Counted from the stretch's first letter, positions 1 to 10,118 are shown. The stretch: 64,000 nt of DNA from Micromussa lordhowensis (GCA_964020085.1 OZ026601.1:20478930-20542929), one strand, 5' to 3'. Notes: generated by a model not told the origin, from the letters alone. Made by a program: numbers and translations.

Positions 1-122
1 ATCAGTTCTGGAGTACATGTACCACTAGTGATGCATAAATTGACGTAAATTTCGGGTAACAATGTCGTATTGTACAGCGTGTTAAAAAAAATTGTGTTTA
101 TTTTGAACTTTTATTTGGCAAT
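1..122 (+). repeat. Direct repeat, copy 1, in the Helentron left region
   Basis: Bases 1-122 match 338-453 with scattered substitutions and small gaps. Shared blocks include gttctggagtacatgtac, ttgacgtaaatttcgg and ttttatttggcaat. The window starts inside or exactly at this copy, so its true left border cannot be seen. Confidence 0.8.
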
Positions 123-337
123 TACCAATTACGCAACCATGCAAAGAATGTGAAATAAAATGTCTTGAGCCAACTTTGAATCAGCCAATTTCTATTGTTT
201 GCAATGGGTAATGTTTATTCGCAAAACGTTGTTACGTAATGTTTCTATGCAGATTTTTGTTCAATGAGAATTGGTTTTTATAACAAATTAACCATTTCGT
301 GCCTGAATGGAAAGGATACACCTTATTGCTTTTAAGG

Positions 338-453
338 ATCGGTTCTGGAGTACATGTACAGTGGTGCGCTTGACGTAAATTTCGGACAACAATACCAAAT
401 CGTGCAGCGTATTAAAGAAAATTGTGCTTGTTTTAAAGTTTTATTTGGCAATG
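338..453 (+). repeat. Direct repeat, copy 2, in the Helentron left region
   Basis: Second copy of the 1-122 block, starting 337 bp later in the same orientation. It could be a duplicated left end of the Helentron or a nested truncated relative. Identity is high but not perfect, so the duplication is not very recent. Confidence 0.8.
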
Positions 454-578
454 ACCTACAGTCATTGATTGAGCTATAATTGTCCGAGTGCTTTTCGTAT
501 TGTCCGCCACTCCGCTTTTTGTAGCAATGATCGGTTTTGGATATTTCTGTTTTATTTTCCCAGTTTTTAGTTGGGGAG

Positions 579-845
579 GTATGTTTTTTTGTTTTGGTTT
601 AGATTTGTTTCGTAAGGTTTGTTTCTATTTATTTTAAGTGTATGTTCATGTCTTTCATAATTGTATAATTTATCTTATGTTCATGATTGTATGTCTGGTT
701 TCATTTATGGATAATATTTACGGTTTGTAATTTCGTGTAGGCTTAAAAAAGATTGATTGCAGTTATATTGTTTATTGATAGGTTTCTGTCTTCATTCCTT
801 CAAATAGCTTCGATTTTAATTGTTTTTTCCTTTTGTTTTTTTTAG
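579..845 (+). other. Candidate 5' UTR intron of the Helentron gene
   Basis: A donor GAG|GTATGT at 579 and a pyrimidine-rich acceptor ending TTTTTTTTAG at 845 enclose a T-rich stretch upstream of the ATG at 1093. Both borders match animal splice consensus. The intron is inferred only from these borders; no transcript evidence is available. Confidence 0.35.
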
Positions 846-914
846 GGTTCAAGATACCTATTGCAGTTGATCTACGAGTTTATGGGTGAAGGATCACCCT
901 GTTCGTCCTAACAC

Positions 915-1010
915 AAAAAACGACTGAAGTTGAAACAAAAGCAAACAAAAGTAAACCAAAGCAAACAAAACTCAACAAAAGCAACTGAAGTTGTGATAAA
1001 ACTGTAAAAT
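915..1010 (+). repeat. Low-complexity CAAA-rich leader
   Basis: A run of degenerate caaa/gcaaacaaaa units is bracketed by two copies of actgaagttg, directly upstream of the polyprotein start. It probably lies in the 5' UTR. Confidence 0.6.
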
Positions 1011-1092
1011 ATACATTGAACAATATTCGAATGAATACTGCATCAGAGGGTGCGTAGCGAGGAGGTCAAGTTATCCAACGCAGATACTTATA

Positions 1093-4000
1093 ATGGAGAT
1101 AATAAAAGAAAGTTGTTGTCGATCTCGGTTTGCATTGTTTATTTGTAATGTCGCCAGTCGAACGAAAGGTAAAAAACGACGCTTTAGAGAACCAAGTAGG
1201 CTGCCTGTGAAACATTTGAAACAGTTTTGGAAAAAGAGAAAACTAAGGAAAAGAATTCGAAATTATGTATCAAAAAACTTGCCCAGGTCATCAAGATTTT
1301 ATCAAATTATCCGCACTCCTTTTTTTCGCAAAAGAGTTGTTTTTAGGAATGGTGAGCATATAACAGAAGTCAACGAGTTTAGGATGAATAAAAAATACCC
1401 CTTGAGAAGTAGTTGTAAAGTGTTGTCATTCGGGACTAAAACGGTGTACAAGACTTTAAATCACAAAATAAACAATATTGCTAGTAAGCTCTCTGGGGAT
1501 ATTGAGACAAATCCTGGTCCATTTGTGGTAGATTCTTCCAAAACCATTCATGCTCCATATAGTCAAGGAAATAGTTTTGTTTTCGGTCGAAATGCGGGCA
1601 AACAATGTGTGGCAATGAGCTTGATAGCAATATTATTTGACTTCATTTATTCAATAAAATCATCCTCAGATCTTGGAGAAATATTGAATGTTGGTAATGA
1701 GTTATATACACGGCTATCACAGTCGGCAGGACAGGATTTATTAATGTTGACAGAGTTACCTGAAGTATTGTGTCTAAGGGATACTATGTATAGATTGAAA
1801 TACAGTGAAAGCTACTTTGGAAGTGTGCACAATTGTAATGACTGTACAATAGAAAGTCATTGTTTACCTTTGATCGAAGCGTTTGAATTATTACTAAGAG
1901 ATGATTTTACATCGTTTATCCTCACAATTACGACTTCTACGGTAGCCATTCTTATGAAAAGCAATGGCATTTTTAAAGTTTTCGATTCGCATAGCCGTGA
2001 TTCTCAAGGAATGTTTGATCCTTGTGGAACCTGTGTACTCGTGGAGATAACTTCTATTAACAAACTAGTAGAGTATTTTGTAAACTTATACCTTGGAATT
2101 ATAGATGCAGTTTATGAATTAAAAGGCCTTGAGATATCAACACATGTGACTGAAAGCCGCTATTGTGAAACTACACCTGAAGCCTGTGTACCAGTAAATA
2201 TTGAGAATTTAAATAGAACTGAATTAATTTCAGATAGTTCACTAGGAAGTGATACCGCGACGTTATTCTGTTCGTGTGGAGGGTGTTGTTTTGTTTGTTT
2301 CTATGCAATTTGTTTTTCAATCTTAAAGGAAATTAATTATTGGAATGAAAATACATTGGATGCCATAATTGAAAATAGTAACTACATTCACGAGAACATG
2401 ATGTTGAAAGAACATTGCACTGTATCTGATCTTCCAACCTCTCTTGTAATAGACGTTGCTAACATCGAAGCAAGTTTCAATGTCGTATACAAAGGGAGAG
2501 AAAAAAAGCAAGAATCTTTATTTGTCATACAAGAAATGAAAACAGTTATAACAGAAAATCAAGAACACAATACCGGTTTTTTGATGTCCATGTCTCAGTC
2601 AAAGTGCTATATTTGCTGCATTTTTAAAAGAGGGAATTTGGGGAAGAAAAGTTACGCTGTATTTGGACTTGACAATAAAGAGTCGAAAGGTTATGTTTAT
2701 AAAATTGTCGAAAATGTAACCAGTGCTATCGAACTTCTTGTTAGAATGCTAAGGGATAAAACGAGATTAGAGGCAAAAACGTATGAAATGCAGTTTATCA
2801 AATGCAATTGTGACCTGTTAGAAAAGGATCGCAAGAAAATTATCAGAAAACACATATCAATAAAACAGAAAGAGAAACTTGCTAAACAACGGAGAGAAAA
2901 CTATGCTGCAATGGAATCAACGAAAAAACGAGCTTGTTTAGATAATTGCGCTGCAAAGTATGCTAACATGGAATCCTATAAAAAGAAAGCCTTAACGATT
3001 GGAAAGGCCGAAAAATACCGACTTATGGAGCCGACTAAAAAGCGAAAATTGAGTATTCAAAATACTGAGAAATACAAACTTATGGAGCCGAATAAAAAGC
3101 AGGAATTAAGAATTCACAATGCTGAGAAATACAGAATTATGGAGTCGAACAAAAAGCAACAATTGAGTGTTCAAAATGCTGAGAAATATAGACTAATGGA
3201 TTCTAGCGAAAAGAAGGAGGTAATAAAACAAATAGTAACTAGGCGAAAAGAATTAAAAGAGGAGAAATGTTCCTTTACACATTCACTGCACTATTACATC
3301 CAGCAATTCAATCGAGCGATAAGGGAAGGTCCTTATTATATCTGTGTAGTGTGCAATAGACTTTTGTACAGAAAAACTATATTGGAATTTAAGAAGGACA
3401 ATTACAACTCCAGTTCCTGTTTGTTTACAAATGTCACGTCATTTAACGGAAATATGTACATTTGCAACACTTGTCACGTCACAATCAAAAAGAAAAATAA
3501 AACTCCGTGTCAAGCAGTGTACAACAATCTCGCCGTTGATGATGTGCCACCTGAGCTTGCAAGTTTAGAAAAACTTGAGCAAATATTGATTTCGAAACGA
3601 ATCGTATTTCAGAAAATTGTTGTGATGCCAAAAGGCCAGCAAAAGAAAATTAAGGGAGCAATTTGCAATGTCCCAGTGTCCTGTGAAGAAACCTGTCATG
3701 TTTTACCAAGGCCACCTGATAGTTCTGGAATTATTATGTTAAAATTAAAGAGGAAATTGCAATTCAGAGGTCATGTTTACTTTCAGGCAGTGCGTCCAGA
3801 GGTAGTGCTACATGCTCTCCAGTGGCTTAAACGGAATAATGAATTATATGAAAATGTAGCCATTAACCTTGAAAACATTGATCGTGAACTATCGAATCTT
3901 TGTGATCATGAACAGGAAACCGAATCGGGCATCACAAGCTATTCTCAGACTAGAATTTTAGCTAGTGCTTGTGATGACAATGATGCCCATTGTGGGGAGG

Positions 4001-5727
4001 AACACGGAGTTAACGAGCAAGTTGGAAAAGACAAGGGACATTGTTCTCAGGATGGAAACTTAGATAGTGATGCTTCTGGGGATTATGATGACGATTGTGA
4101 GAGGGAAGACCCACTTAATGAACACAGAGCAGCGACTTGTGAAACGTGTTTACAGTCCATTATCCCAGATTACCCTATAATATCTGATGAAGAGGGAAAG
4201 CAGAAGTCTGCAGGAAGTGAAATATTCAGTGTTGCTCCTGGAGAAAATAAGCATCCCGTGTCTATGATGACTGACAAACATTGTGAAGAATTAGCCTTTC
4301 CAGTTCTTTTTCCTAAAGGTAGATTTGGGTATAAAATGGACAGAAAAGAGAAATTAACACCGGTCAGATACTTTAATGCTCGTTTACTTCACTGTAGCGG
4401 GAGATTTGCTATGAATCCCGAATATCTTTTCTTTGCGCAATTTATCATTGAACAAAAAAAAGTTTCGGATAGCATCAACATTGCTTTAAAAAAGCTACAT
4501 GGGCAGCCCCTAACAGCATCACAATTTAGATCAAATGAACAATGTGTGAAAAATCTTATATTTAGGGACCAGGCATATCTTTTTCTGAGAGGTATCCCAG
4601 GTAGTCCACCATATTGGCAAAAATTTATGTACGAAGTAATAGCAATGGTACAACAACTTGGAATCCCAACGTGGTTTTTGACTTTATCATGCGCTGACCT
4701 TCGATGGCATGAACTTTTTCACATACTGTCTTGTGTGAGAGGAGAAAATATCACAGATGAGGAAATAGACAATTTGTCATATAATGAAAAATGTTCTTTG
4801 CTTAACTTAAATCCTGTTATTGTTGCTAAGCACTTCCAACACAGAGTAGAGACATTTTTCAAGAATGTATTATTGAGCAATGCGAAACCTGTGGGAAAGA
4901 TTGTGTATTATGCGCTTAGAATTGAATTTCAAATGCGAGGTTCTCCACATTTACACTCACTGATATGGACTTCAGATTGTCCTGAACTCAAAGATGGCAG
5001 CAAAGAAGCTTACACAAGGTACATTGATAAACATGTACAAGGAAGTCTTCCAAATAGGGAAAATGACTGCCAATTTCATGACTTGGTAAACATGTACCAA
5101 AAACATACACATTCTAGAAGTTGTAAAAAGTATAGGAACATTCCATGCAGATTTAACTTTGGGCAATTTTTCACTAGCAAAACAGTTGTGTCCAAGCCAC
5201 TGCCGGAAGACATGCCTGATGAACAAAAAGTAGTAGTCTTGAAAAGGCGTAATGAGATCTTATGCTGTGTAAAAGAGAAAATTAATGAAAAATTAGATCC
5301 AAGTAAACCTGATTATGATTCAAGCACAAGTGCAGAGGACGTGTTGGCTATGTGTAAAGTTTCCAAAGACGAGTACAATTGGGCTTTATCTATTTCTGCG
5401 GATTCCGATTTTGAGCTGCATCTTAAAAGAGCAGTTGACAGTTGCTTCATCAATAACTACTTTGAAGCAGGAATAAAAGGTTTCAGAGCTAATGTGGATT
5501 TGCAACCTGTTTTTAATCATTACAAATGCATAACATACGTGTGCTCCTATTTCTCAAAAGACGAGACCGAATGTTCTCAAGCAATAATGAACGCAGCAAG
5601 GGAAGCTAAAGACAATAACCTGAACATAAGAGAAACCTTGAGAAAGGTTGGTACAGCATTTTTGTCGTGTAGAGAAGTTAGCGCTCAAGAATGCGTTTAC
5701 AGATGCATGCCAGAGCTTTGGTTATGA
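1093..5727 (+). CDS. Helentron polyprotein, N-terminal part: 2A peptide, C76-like peptidase, HUH Rep nuclease
   Basis: 1544 codons from ATG to an in-frame TGA. Residues 1-142 are a very basic leader ending in a 2A motif (GDIETNPGP, skip between G142 and P143). A C76/herpesvirus-tegument-like cysteine peptidase follows, with Q171-C172 and D298-S-H300 as likely catalytic residues. Six 19-residue repeats lie at about 604-717. A Cys-rich segment found in animal Helitrons (DUF6570-like) comes next, then a Helitron-like N domain. The Rep core shows the metal-binding HUH pair H1286-L-H1288 and the nucleophile region with Y1482 and Y1486 followed by K1489. The Rep would nick and join element ends during rolling-circle transposition. 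The frame continues without shift into the helicase part at 5746, so this is one gene cut by one stop codon. Domain names are from motif recognition, not a search. Confidence 0.88.
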   Translation: MEIIKESCCRSRFALFICNVASRTKGKKRRFREPSRLPVKHLKQFWKKRKLRKRIRNYVSKNLPRSSRFYQIIRTPFFRKRVVFRNGEHITEVNEFRMNKKYPLRSSCKVLSFGTKTVYKTLNHKINNIASKLSGDIETNPGPFVVDSSKTIHAPYSQGNSFVFGRNAGKQCVAMSLIAILFDFIYSIKSSSDLGEILNVGNELYTRLSQSAGQDLLMLTELPEVLCLRDTMYRLKYSESYFGSVHNCNDCTIESHCLPLIEAFELLLRDDFTSFILTITTSTVAILMKSNGIFKVFDSHSRDSQGMFDPCGTCVLVEITSINKLVEYFVNLYLGIIDAVYELKGLEISTHVTESRYCETTPEACVPVNIENLNRTELISDSSLGSDTATLFCSCGGCCFVCFYAICFSILKEINYWNENTLDAIIENSNYIHENMMLKEHCTVSDLPTSLVIDVANIEASFNVVYKGREKKQESLFVIQEMKTVITENQEHNTGFLMSMSQSKCYICCIFKRGNLGKKSYAVFGLDNKESKGYVYKIVENVTSAIELLVRMLRDKTRLEAKTYEMQFIKCNCDLLEKDRKKIIRKHISIKQKEKLAKQRRENYAAMESTKKRACLDNCAAKYANMESYKKKALTIGKAEKYRLMEPTKKRKLSIQNTEKYKLMEPNKKQELRIHNAEKYRIMESNKKQQLSVQNAEKYRLMDSSEKKEVIKQIVTRRKELKEEKCSFTHSLHYYIQQFNRAIREGPYYICVVCNRLLYRKTILEFKKDNYNSSSCLFTNVTSFNGNMYICNTCHVTIKKKNKTPCQAVYNNLAVDDVPPELASLEKLEQILISKRIVFQKIVVMPKGQQKKIKGAICNVPVSCEETCHVLPRPPDSSGIIMLKLKRKLQFRGHVYFQAVRPEVVLHALQWLKRNNELYENVAINLENIDRELSNLCDHEQETESGITSYSQTRILASACDDNDAHCGEEHGVNEQVGKDKGHCSQDGNLDSDASGDYDDDCEREDPLNEHRAATCETCLQSIIPDYPIISDEEGKQKSAGSEIFSVAPGENKHPVSMMTDKHCEELAFPVLFPKGRFGYKMDRKEKLTPVRYFNARLLHCSGRFAMNPEYLFFAQFIIEQKKVSDSINIALKKLHGQPLTASQFRSNEQCVKNLIFRDQAYLFLRGIPGSPPYWQKFMYEVIAMVQQLGIPTWFLTLSCADLRWHELFHILSCVRGENITDEEIDNLSYNEKCSLLNLNPVIVAKHFQHRVETFFKNVLLSNAKPVGKIVYYALRIEFQMRGSPHLHSLIWTSDCPELKDGSKEAYTRYIDKHVQGSLPNRENDCQFHDLVNMYQKHTHSRSCKKYRNIPCRFNFGQFFTSKTVVSKPLPEDMPDEQKVVVLKRRNEILCCVKEKINEKLDPSKPDYDSSTSAEDVLAMCKVSKDEYNWALSISADSDFELHLKRAVDSCFINNYFEAGIKGFRANVDLQPVFNHYKCITYVCSYFSKDETECSQAIMNAAREAKDNNLNIRETLRKVGTAFLSCREVSAQECVYRCMPELWL
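1492..1521 (+). other. 2A-like ribosome-skipping motif
   Basis: Codons 134-143 read SGDIETNPGP, which fits the D-[VI]-E-x-N-P-G-P signature of 2A sequences exactly. In known 2A peptides the ribosome fails to form the Gly-Pro bond. This would release a basic leader of 142 residues and start a second product at P143, directly before the peptidase domain. Activity is inferred from the motif. Confidence 0.85.
2902..3243 (+). repeat. Six in-frame 57-bp repeats encoding 19-residue units
   Basis: Units start at 2902, 2959, 3016, 3073, 3130 and 3187, an exact 57-bp spacing with no indels. Each encodes a variant of Y-[RK]-x-M-[ED]-x-x-K-K followed by a basic, Gln/Asn-rich tail. The charge pattern suggests a helical nucleic-acid-binding or coiled region; the function is not known to me. 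Confidence 0.9.
5725..5727 (+). other. In-frame TGA interrupting the Helentron polyprotein
   Basis: The codons on both sides (PELWL before, KTFPCTVFVNT after) form continuous Helitron-type sequence in the same frame, with no base gained or lost. One substitution explains the break. A CGA to TGA change, the usual outcome at a methylated CpG, would be the simplest, because related Helitron proteins as I remember them have Arg here. Confidence 0.85.
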
Positions 5728-5745
5728 AAGACCTTTCCTTGCACA

Positions 5746-8694
5746 GTGTTTGTAAATACTGGTTTACCGGAAGAAAGATGCCGAGTGGCAAAATCTCAAG
5801 AGGAAATTAACGCTCTGGAAGATGACAGTACTGACATTTTCATGTCAAATATAATCGTACGATACAGTGATCGGCCAAATATTGTTGACCAGTTATGCTT
5901 AGCGGAGTTTGCAGCTTATTACTATAAAGATTATAAAAAAGACCCTTATGAATTTAATGATGTTCAACCTAATGTTCTTTCTGACGATTTAGTAGAATCA
6001 AACCATTTCTCTAATTGTGAATCTGTTTTTCCACCAATGAATATTAAGCTCAATAACGGACAAGAAATAATGAAGCGTCGTAAGATTAAGGCTGTAATAA
6101 GGTTCCATACACCCAGTAAAGCAAAAGAGTCTGAAAAATTTTACCACCATTTACTAATGCTTTACTTTCCATGGCGAAAAGAGACTGATCTTCTTGGTGA
6201 TGATCAATTATATTTAACAAAATTCCAGGAGCCTGAAGTTTTTAGTAAAGTAGAAACAAACAGGAAAACGTTTGAACCAAACGTTGAGGCTATCGATACC
6301 GCATTACAGATGCTTAGGGAGAATCAAGTGAGAGATGTTCAATCATATGATCCTATTAATGATCAAGAAAACGACGACTTGTCAAGAGAAGCAATGAATA
6401 GCATAGATGATGAATGTGATGACGATTTTCCTGGGGAAGTGGTATCACTGCCACCTCAATCAGGCCAAACATTTGTAGGAATAGCTACTTATAACCAGCC
6501 ATCAGCTATTAGAGATGACGAACTACGTGATGCTGTAAGATCTTTAAATGTAAAACAGCGTATTACGTATGATGTCGTGCTGTCTTGGTGTAGAAACTCC
6601 ATTAAAAATGTTAATTGCCTCAATAAGGAAACTATTGAGCCGATACATATATTTATCACTGGTGGTGGTGGTGGTGGTAAGAGCCACTTAATTAGAACAA
6701 TTTATCATACTGCAGTGAATATGTTTAAGTACAGTGCAGTGAATCCGTCTTTACCAACAGTTCTACTAATGGCACCAACAGGGGTTGCAGCTGTTAACAT
6801 TAGTGGCACGACTGTAAATACAGGTCTAGCTATTCCAAAACACGCTGGAATTAATTTACCTCCGTTACCAGATCAAAAGAAAACGTTGTTAAGACTCAGT
6901 TTAAGTGAACTGAAACTGTTGATTATTGATGAAATATCGATGGTTTCTAATAACAGACTATTGAATATCCATCAAAGACTAAGGGAAATTTTTGGAACTT
7001 CAAGCTCAAAGATATTTGCTGGTATAAGCATTATTGCTGTGGGAGATTTACATCAACTACCACCTATTCAACAAAAACCTATTTTCTGTAGATATGGTAA
7101 TGATGTATACAATTTGTCACATCCATGGCACGAATTCAAAATGATAGAACTGGTTGAAATCATGAGACAAAAGGACGATCAACCTTTTATTGAGCTCTTA
7201 AACAGAGTGAGGGTTGCACAACACACAGAAGCTGACATACACACTATTCAATCTAGGGCAGTTGATGTAAATGACAAAAATAATTATCCTTTCAATGAAT
7301 TGCATGTTTGGGCTGAAAATAAGCCTGTAATGGACTACAACAATCAACGACTTCAAGAAATTTTGATGCCTTTACATGTTCTTCAGGCAGTGGACCAATA
7401 TCCAAAGAATGTATCAAGGCATGAAATTGGAAGAGTTCTTTCAAAAGGCCGTTCTTACACGGGTGGTCTAGATTTGGAGGTATTTATTAAAGAAGGAGCC
7501 CGTGTCATGTTAACAAACAATGTTGATATCTCTGACAGACTCATAAATGGACAGTTAGGTACTGTGGCTCGAATCTTTGTAAATGAAGTGACTCACAAGC
7601 CCACTATTGTGTATATTAAGTTTGATGATGAAGATGCCGGTAATTTGGTTATTGATAAATCTGGTGATATCTTTGCTACAGAAAACAAAGTTGTCCCAAT
7701 TAAACCAATCTTAGCTAAAATAAAGTTGAATCCTGGGAAGCGTTCTTCACCAGAAATACAAAGATTGCAGTTTCCATTAGCTTTGGCATGGGCATGTACT
7801 GTTCATAAAGTTCAAGGATTGACTTTAAACAAAATTATTATAAGTTTTGAATTATTTAAACAAAGGTCATTTAATTATGGGCAAACTTATGTTGCCTTGA
7901 GCCGTGCCACTTCTCTTCAAGGTCTTTATGTTCTTGGAAAATTAGAACACAAACATATCAAAGCAGATCCAAGAGTAATTGAAGAGTATGAGAGACTGCG
8001 AAATACATCACTGCTAAAGGAGAATGTTCATTTTCAAGTACAGGAAGATGACCCTAACGTATATATTGTCCTGTTAAATATCAGATCACTTCGAAAGCAC
8101 AGTATTGACATAAAATTTGACACTAACATTTTCAACTGTGATATGTTGCTTTTAACAGAGACTCAACTTACACCATCTGATTCAGACAATGATATTCAAG
8201 ATCACCTATATCCTTTTACATTAAACAGGCAAGACAGTGATGATAGATATTCTAGCCTAGCTTTCTGTAACAAAACAACATTGCACATCAAAGAGAAAGA
8301 GTATCTTTCAGTCATAAATGGTTTGATGCTAACAATAGTTTTTACTAGCAAAGAGAATTGTGAAATGAGATTTTTGTTACTTTATAGAAAACAAGCTTCA
8401 AATGTACATGATTTTGTTAACAATCTAAATCATATCATTAATTCGTACACAATTGATGTAATACTTGGAGATTTTAATATCAATTACTTTGATGAAAAAG
8501 AATCAAACAATATAAAGAACATATTGGAAGGTACACTGGGTTATCAGCAAATTGTACGCAAACCAACATTTTTATCAGGAAGTCTTCTTGATCATGTTTA
8601 CATCAAATCACATAAATTTAAAAGTGTTTATAATAACGTGGTTGGGATTTACTATTCAGATCATGATGCAGTTAAAATCCTCTTTCATTTATGA
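5746..8694 (+). CDS. Helentron polyprotein, C-terminal part: Pif1-type helicase and AP-endonuclease-like domain
   Basis: 982 codons counted from the GTG at 5746, which is not a real start: the frame is open from the stop at 5725-5727. An N-terminal linker precedes a superfamily 1B (Pif1-like) helicase with Walker A GGGGGGKS (306-313), Walker B IIDEIS (393-398), a GDLHQLPP motif, ACTVHKVQG and a terminal VALSRA motif. From about residue 772 an endonuclease/exonuclease/phosphatase fold follows: N778, E805 in TETQ, GDFN (908-911) and SDHD (971-974). In Helentrons the helicase unwinds the donor strand; the endonuclease's role in transposition is not settled. The protein ends in a normal TGA just after the SDH motif, so the C-terminus looks complete. 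Only the upstream stop disables this copy. Confidence 0.88.
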   Translation: MFVNTGLPEERCRVAKSQEEINALEDDSTDIFMSNIIVRYSDRPNIVDQLCLAEFAAYYYKDYKKDPYEFNDVQPNVLSDDLVESNHFSNCESVFPPMNIKLNNGQEIMKRRKIKAVIRFHTPSKAKESEKFYHHLLMLYFPWRKETDLLGDDQLYLTKFQEPEVFSKVETNRKTFEPNVEAIDTALQMLRENQVRDVQSYDPINDQENDDLSREAMNSIDDECDDDFPGEVVSLPPQSGQTFVGIATYNQPSAIRDDELRDAVRSLNVKQRITYDVVLSWCRNSIKNVNCLNKETIEPIHIFITGGGGGGKSHLIRTIYHTAVNMFKYSAVNPSLPTVLLMAPTGVAAVNISGTTVNTGLAIPKHAGINLPPLPDQKKTLLRLSLSELKLLIIDEISMVSNNRLLNIHQRLREIFGTSSSKIFAGISIIAVGDLHQLPPIQQKPIFCRYGNDVYNLSHPWHEFKMIELVEIMRQKDDQPFIELLNRVRVAQHTEADIHTIQSRAVDVNDKNNYPFNELHVWAENKPVMDYNNQRLQEILMPLHVLQAVDQYPKNVSRHEIGRVLSKGRSYTGGLDLEVFIKEGARVMLTNNVDISDRLINGQLGTVARIFVNEVTHKPTIVYIKFDDEDAGNLVIDKSGDIFATENKVVPIKPILAKIKLNPGKRSSPEIQRLQFPLALAWACTVHKVQGLTLNKIIISFELFKQRSFNYGQTYVALSRATSLQGLYVLGKLEHKHIKADPRVIEEYERLRNTSLLKENVHFQVQEDDPNVYIVLLNIRSLRKHSIDIKFDTNIFNCDMLLLTETQLTPSDSDNDIQDHLYPFTLNRQDSDDRYSSLAFCNKTTLHIKEKEYLSVINGLMLTIVFTSKENCEMRFLLLYRKQASNVHDFVNNLNHIINSYTIDVILGDFNINYFDEKESNNIKNILEGTLGYQQIVRKPTFLSGSLLDHVYIKSHKFKSVYNNVVGIYYSDHDAVKILFHL

Positions 8695-10020
8695 CGTAAA
8701 CAATAATTAAAAGCTCAAGATGAGAGTTTTCTAAAGACTGTAAAATACATGTTGCATGGATTTTCAATTTTACACCAAAAAAAAATGCAATAATATCATT
8801 TAATGTGAACAATGAATTTAAAAAATTAAGTGAATATAGTGGATGCAGTGAGTAACACAGAAATCCCATTCCAGTGTACAGCAGTCAATACTGTGCACAA
8901 TGTGTAGAAACATGAGGCCTGGACCACCACCAAGGTAAGTCTCATCTTCAATTTACAACTTATACTGACTTTTAAAGTCAAAATGTGCTTTGGATTATTG
9001 AAACTATTGAATAGTTTTGAATTATATTCATTTACTTATATGGCCATTTATGTTTAAATTAAGGCACATGTATTTGTCTAGGATTCATAAGATGTCATAT
9101 TTTCTTGGCAACTTATTTTTTGTTATTAGTAATTGGAACAAATACTCTACTAGCTATTCAAAGTGTGGAGAGAGTGTAATGCAATACTTAACTTTTGATT
9201 TCTATCACAATCTTACATATCTACACCTGTAAGTCAATAGTTTTCCTTGTCAAAATAGCAAAAATTAAATATGTTGTTCTCTGATTGTTATAACTTGCAG
9301 ATTGAGGGAATTGCACCACAATGTGTCACTTTGTCAGTAATGAATAAAGTATGCATGTAACCAAAAGCAAGTGAAAATCAAGTACAAAATGAACACAATG
9401 AACATCTCAATCAGCACAGAAACACTACTGGTGCATCCAAATGTGGAATCATCAAGACTTATTCTAGTCAAACAATTGGTGGTCCAGTTTACCTCAAGAC
9501 AACAAAAGGAAATTCTATAGAAAAACTATTTGACACATAACAAAGTGAAGATGAAGCCATAGTCCAAAGTACAATATTCAAGGCTACTGGAATCACAGTT
9601 TCCTTAGCAGAATTACATTCTGCATTAATCTGCAAGCTTAGTTATATTTCAACAATGAATGTTTGCTGAACCGATTCCATACGACATTTGCATCTACTTT
9701 GACATTTTTCTAGATCACTTTGAGGAAAGTAAAATCTGTACTTACTCCATGCTTAGCACATTAATAACTGTACTTAAAGCTACTGTTAGAAAAAGACGGC
9801 ATGCTGTTGATAATTAACAATATTCAATAGAGTATTTGGATGACATTATATCCTGTATAATTTACTATTTATTGATATCCTTCTCTCTCTATGGAAAATA
9901 GAAATGTAAAATTTAAAAGAAAGAGTATATTATAATAAATGTCAAATTATATATCAATAAATTGTGAATGGTATACAAACTGACCAATCATATGAATGTT
10001 GGTAGCAAATTAAAATTTGT
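8695..10020. other. Helentron 3' flank, no gene recognised
   Basis: AT-rich DNA. A stop-free stretch of about 60 codons lies around 9363-9540 on the + strand but lacks an ATG and has no recognisable domain. The element's right end should fall in this interval, but I could not place it. Confidence 0.5.
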
Positions 10021-10118
10021 TTTTGCATTTTAAAGCCTTAGGGCACATTCGTTTGTGATCAATCGGGAATAAGAATAACTGAAATAATACGAGCGTTTGG
10101 AAGCTGATAACAACGAGT

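Larger units (their letters stand above)
1..8694 (+). mobile_element. Helentron-type (Helitron2) rolling-circle transposon, ends not resolved
   Basis: The two long + strand reading frames at 1093-5727 and 5746-8694 give, in order, an HUH Rep nuclease, a Pif1-type helicase and a C-terminal AP-endonuclease-like domain. That domain order is the hallmark of Helentrons; plain Helitrons lack the endonuclease. The left terminus is not certain: a direct repeat (1-122 and 338-453) lies upstream of the gene and may be part of the left end, which could also start before the window. No right terminus was recognised between 8694 and about 10020. The coding region is broken by one stop codon, so this copy is probably not autonomous. 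Confidence 0.85.

Noticed and set aside
2323..2511. 62-codon - strand frame inside the Helentron gene
   Set aside because: Antisense shadow of the peptidase-to-repeat region.
9017..9232. 71-codon + strand frame after the Helentron
   Set aside because: AT-rich, biased composition and no motif; not a second Helentron gene.
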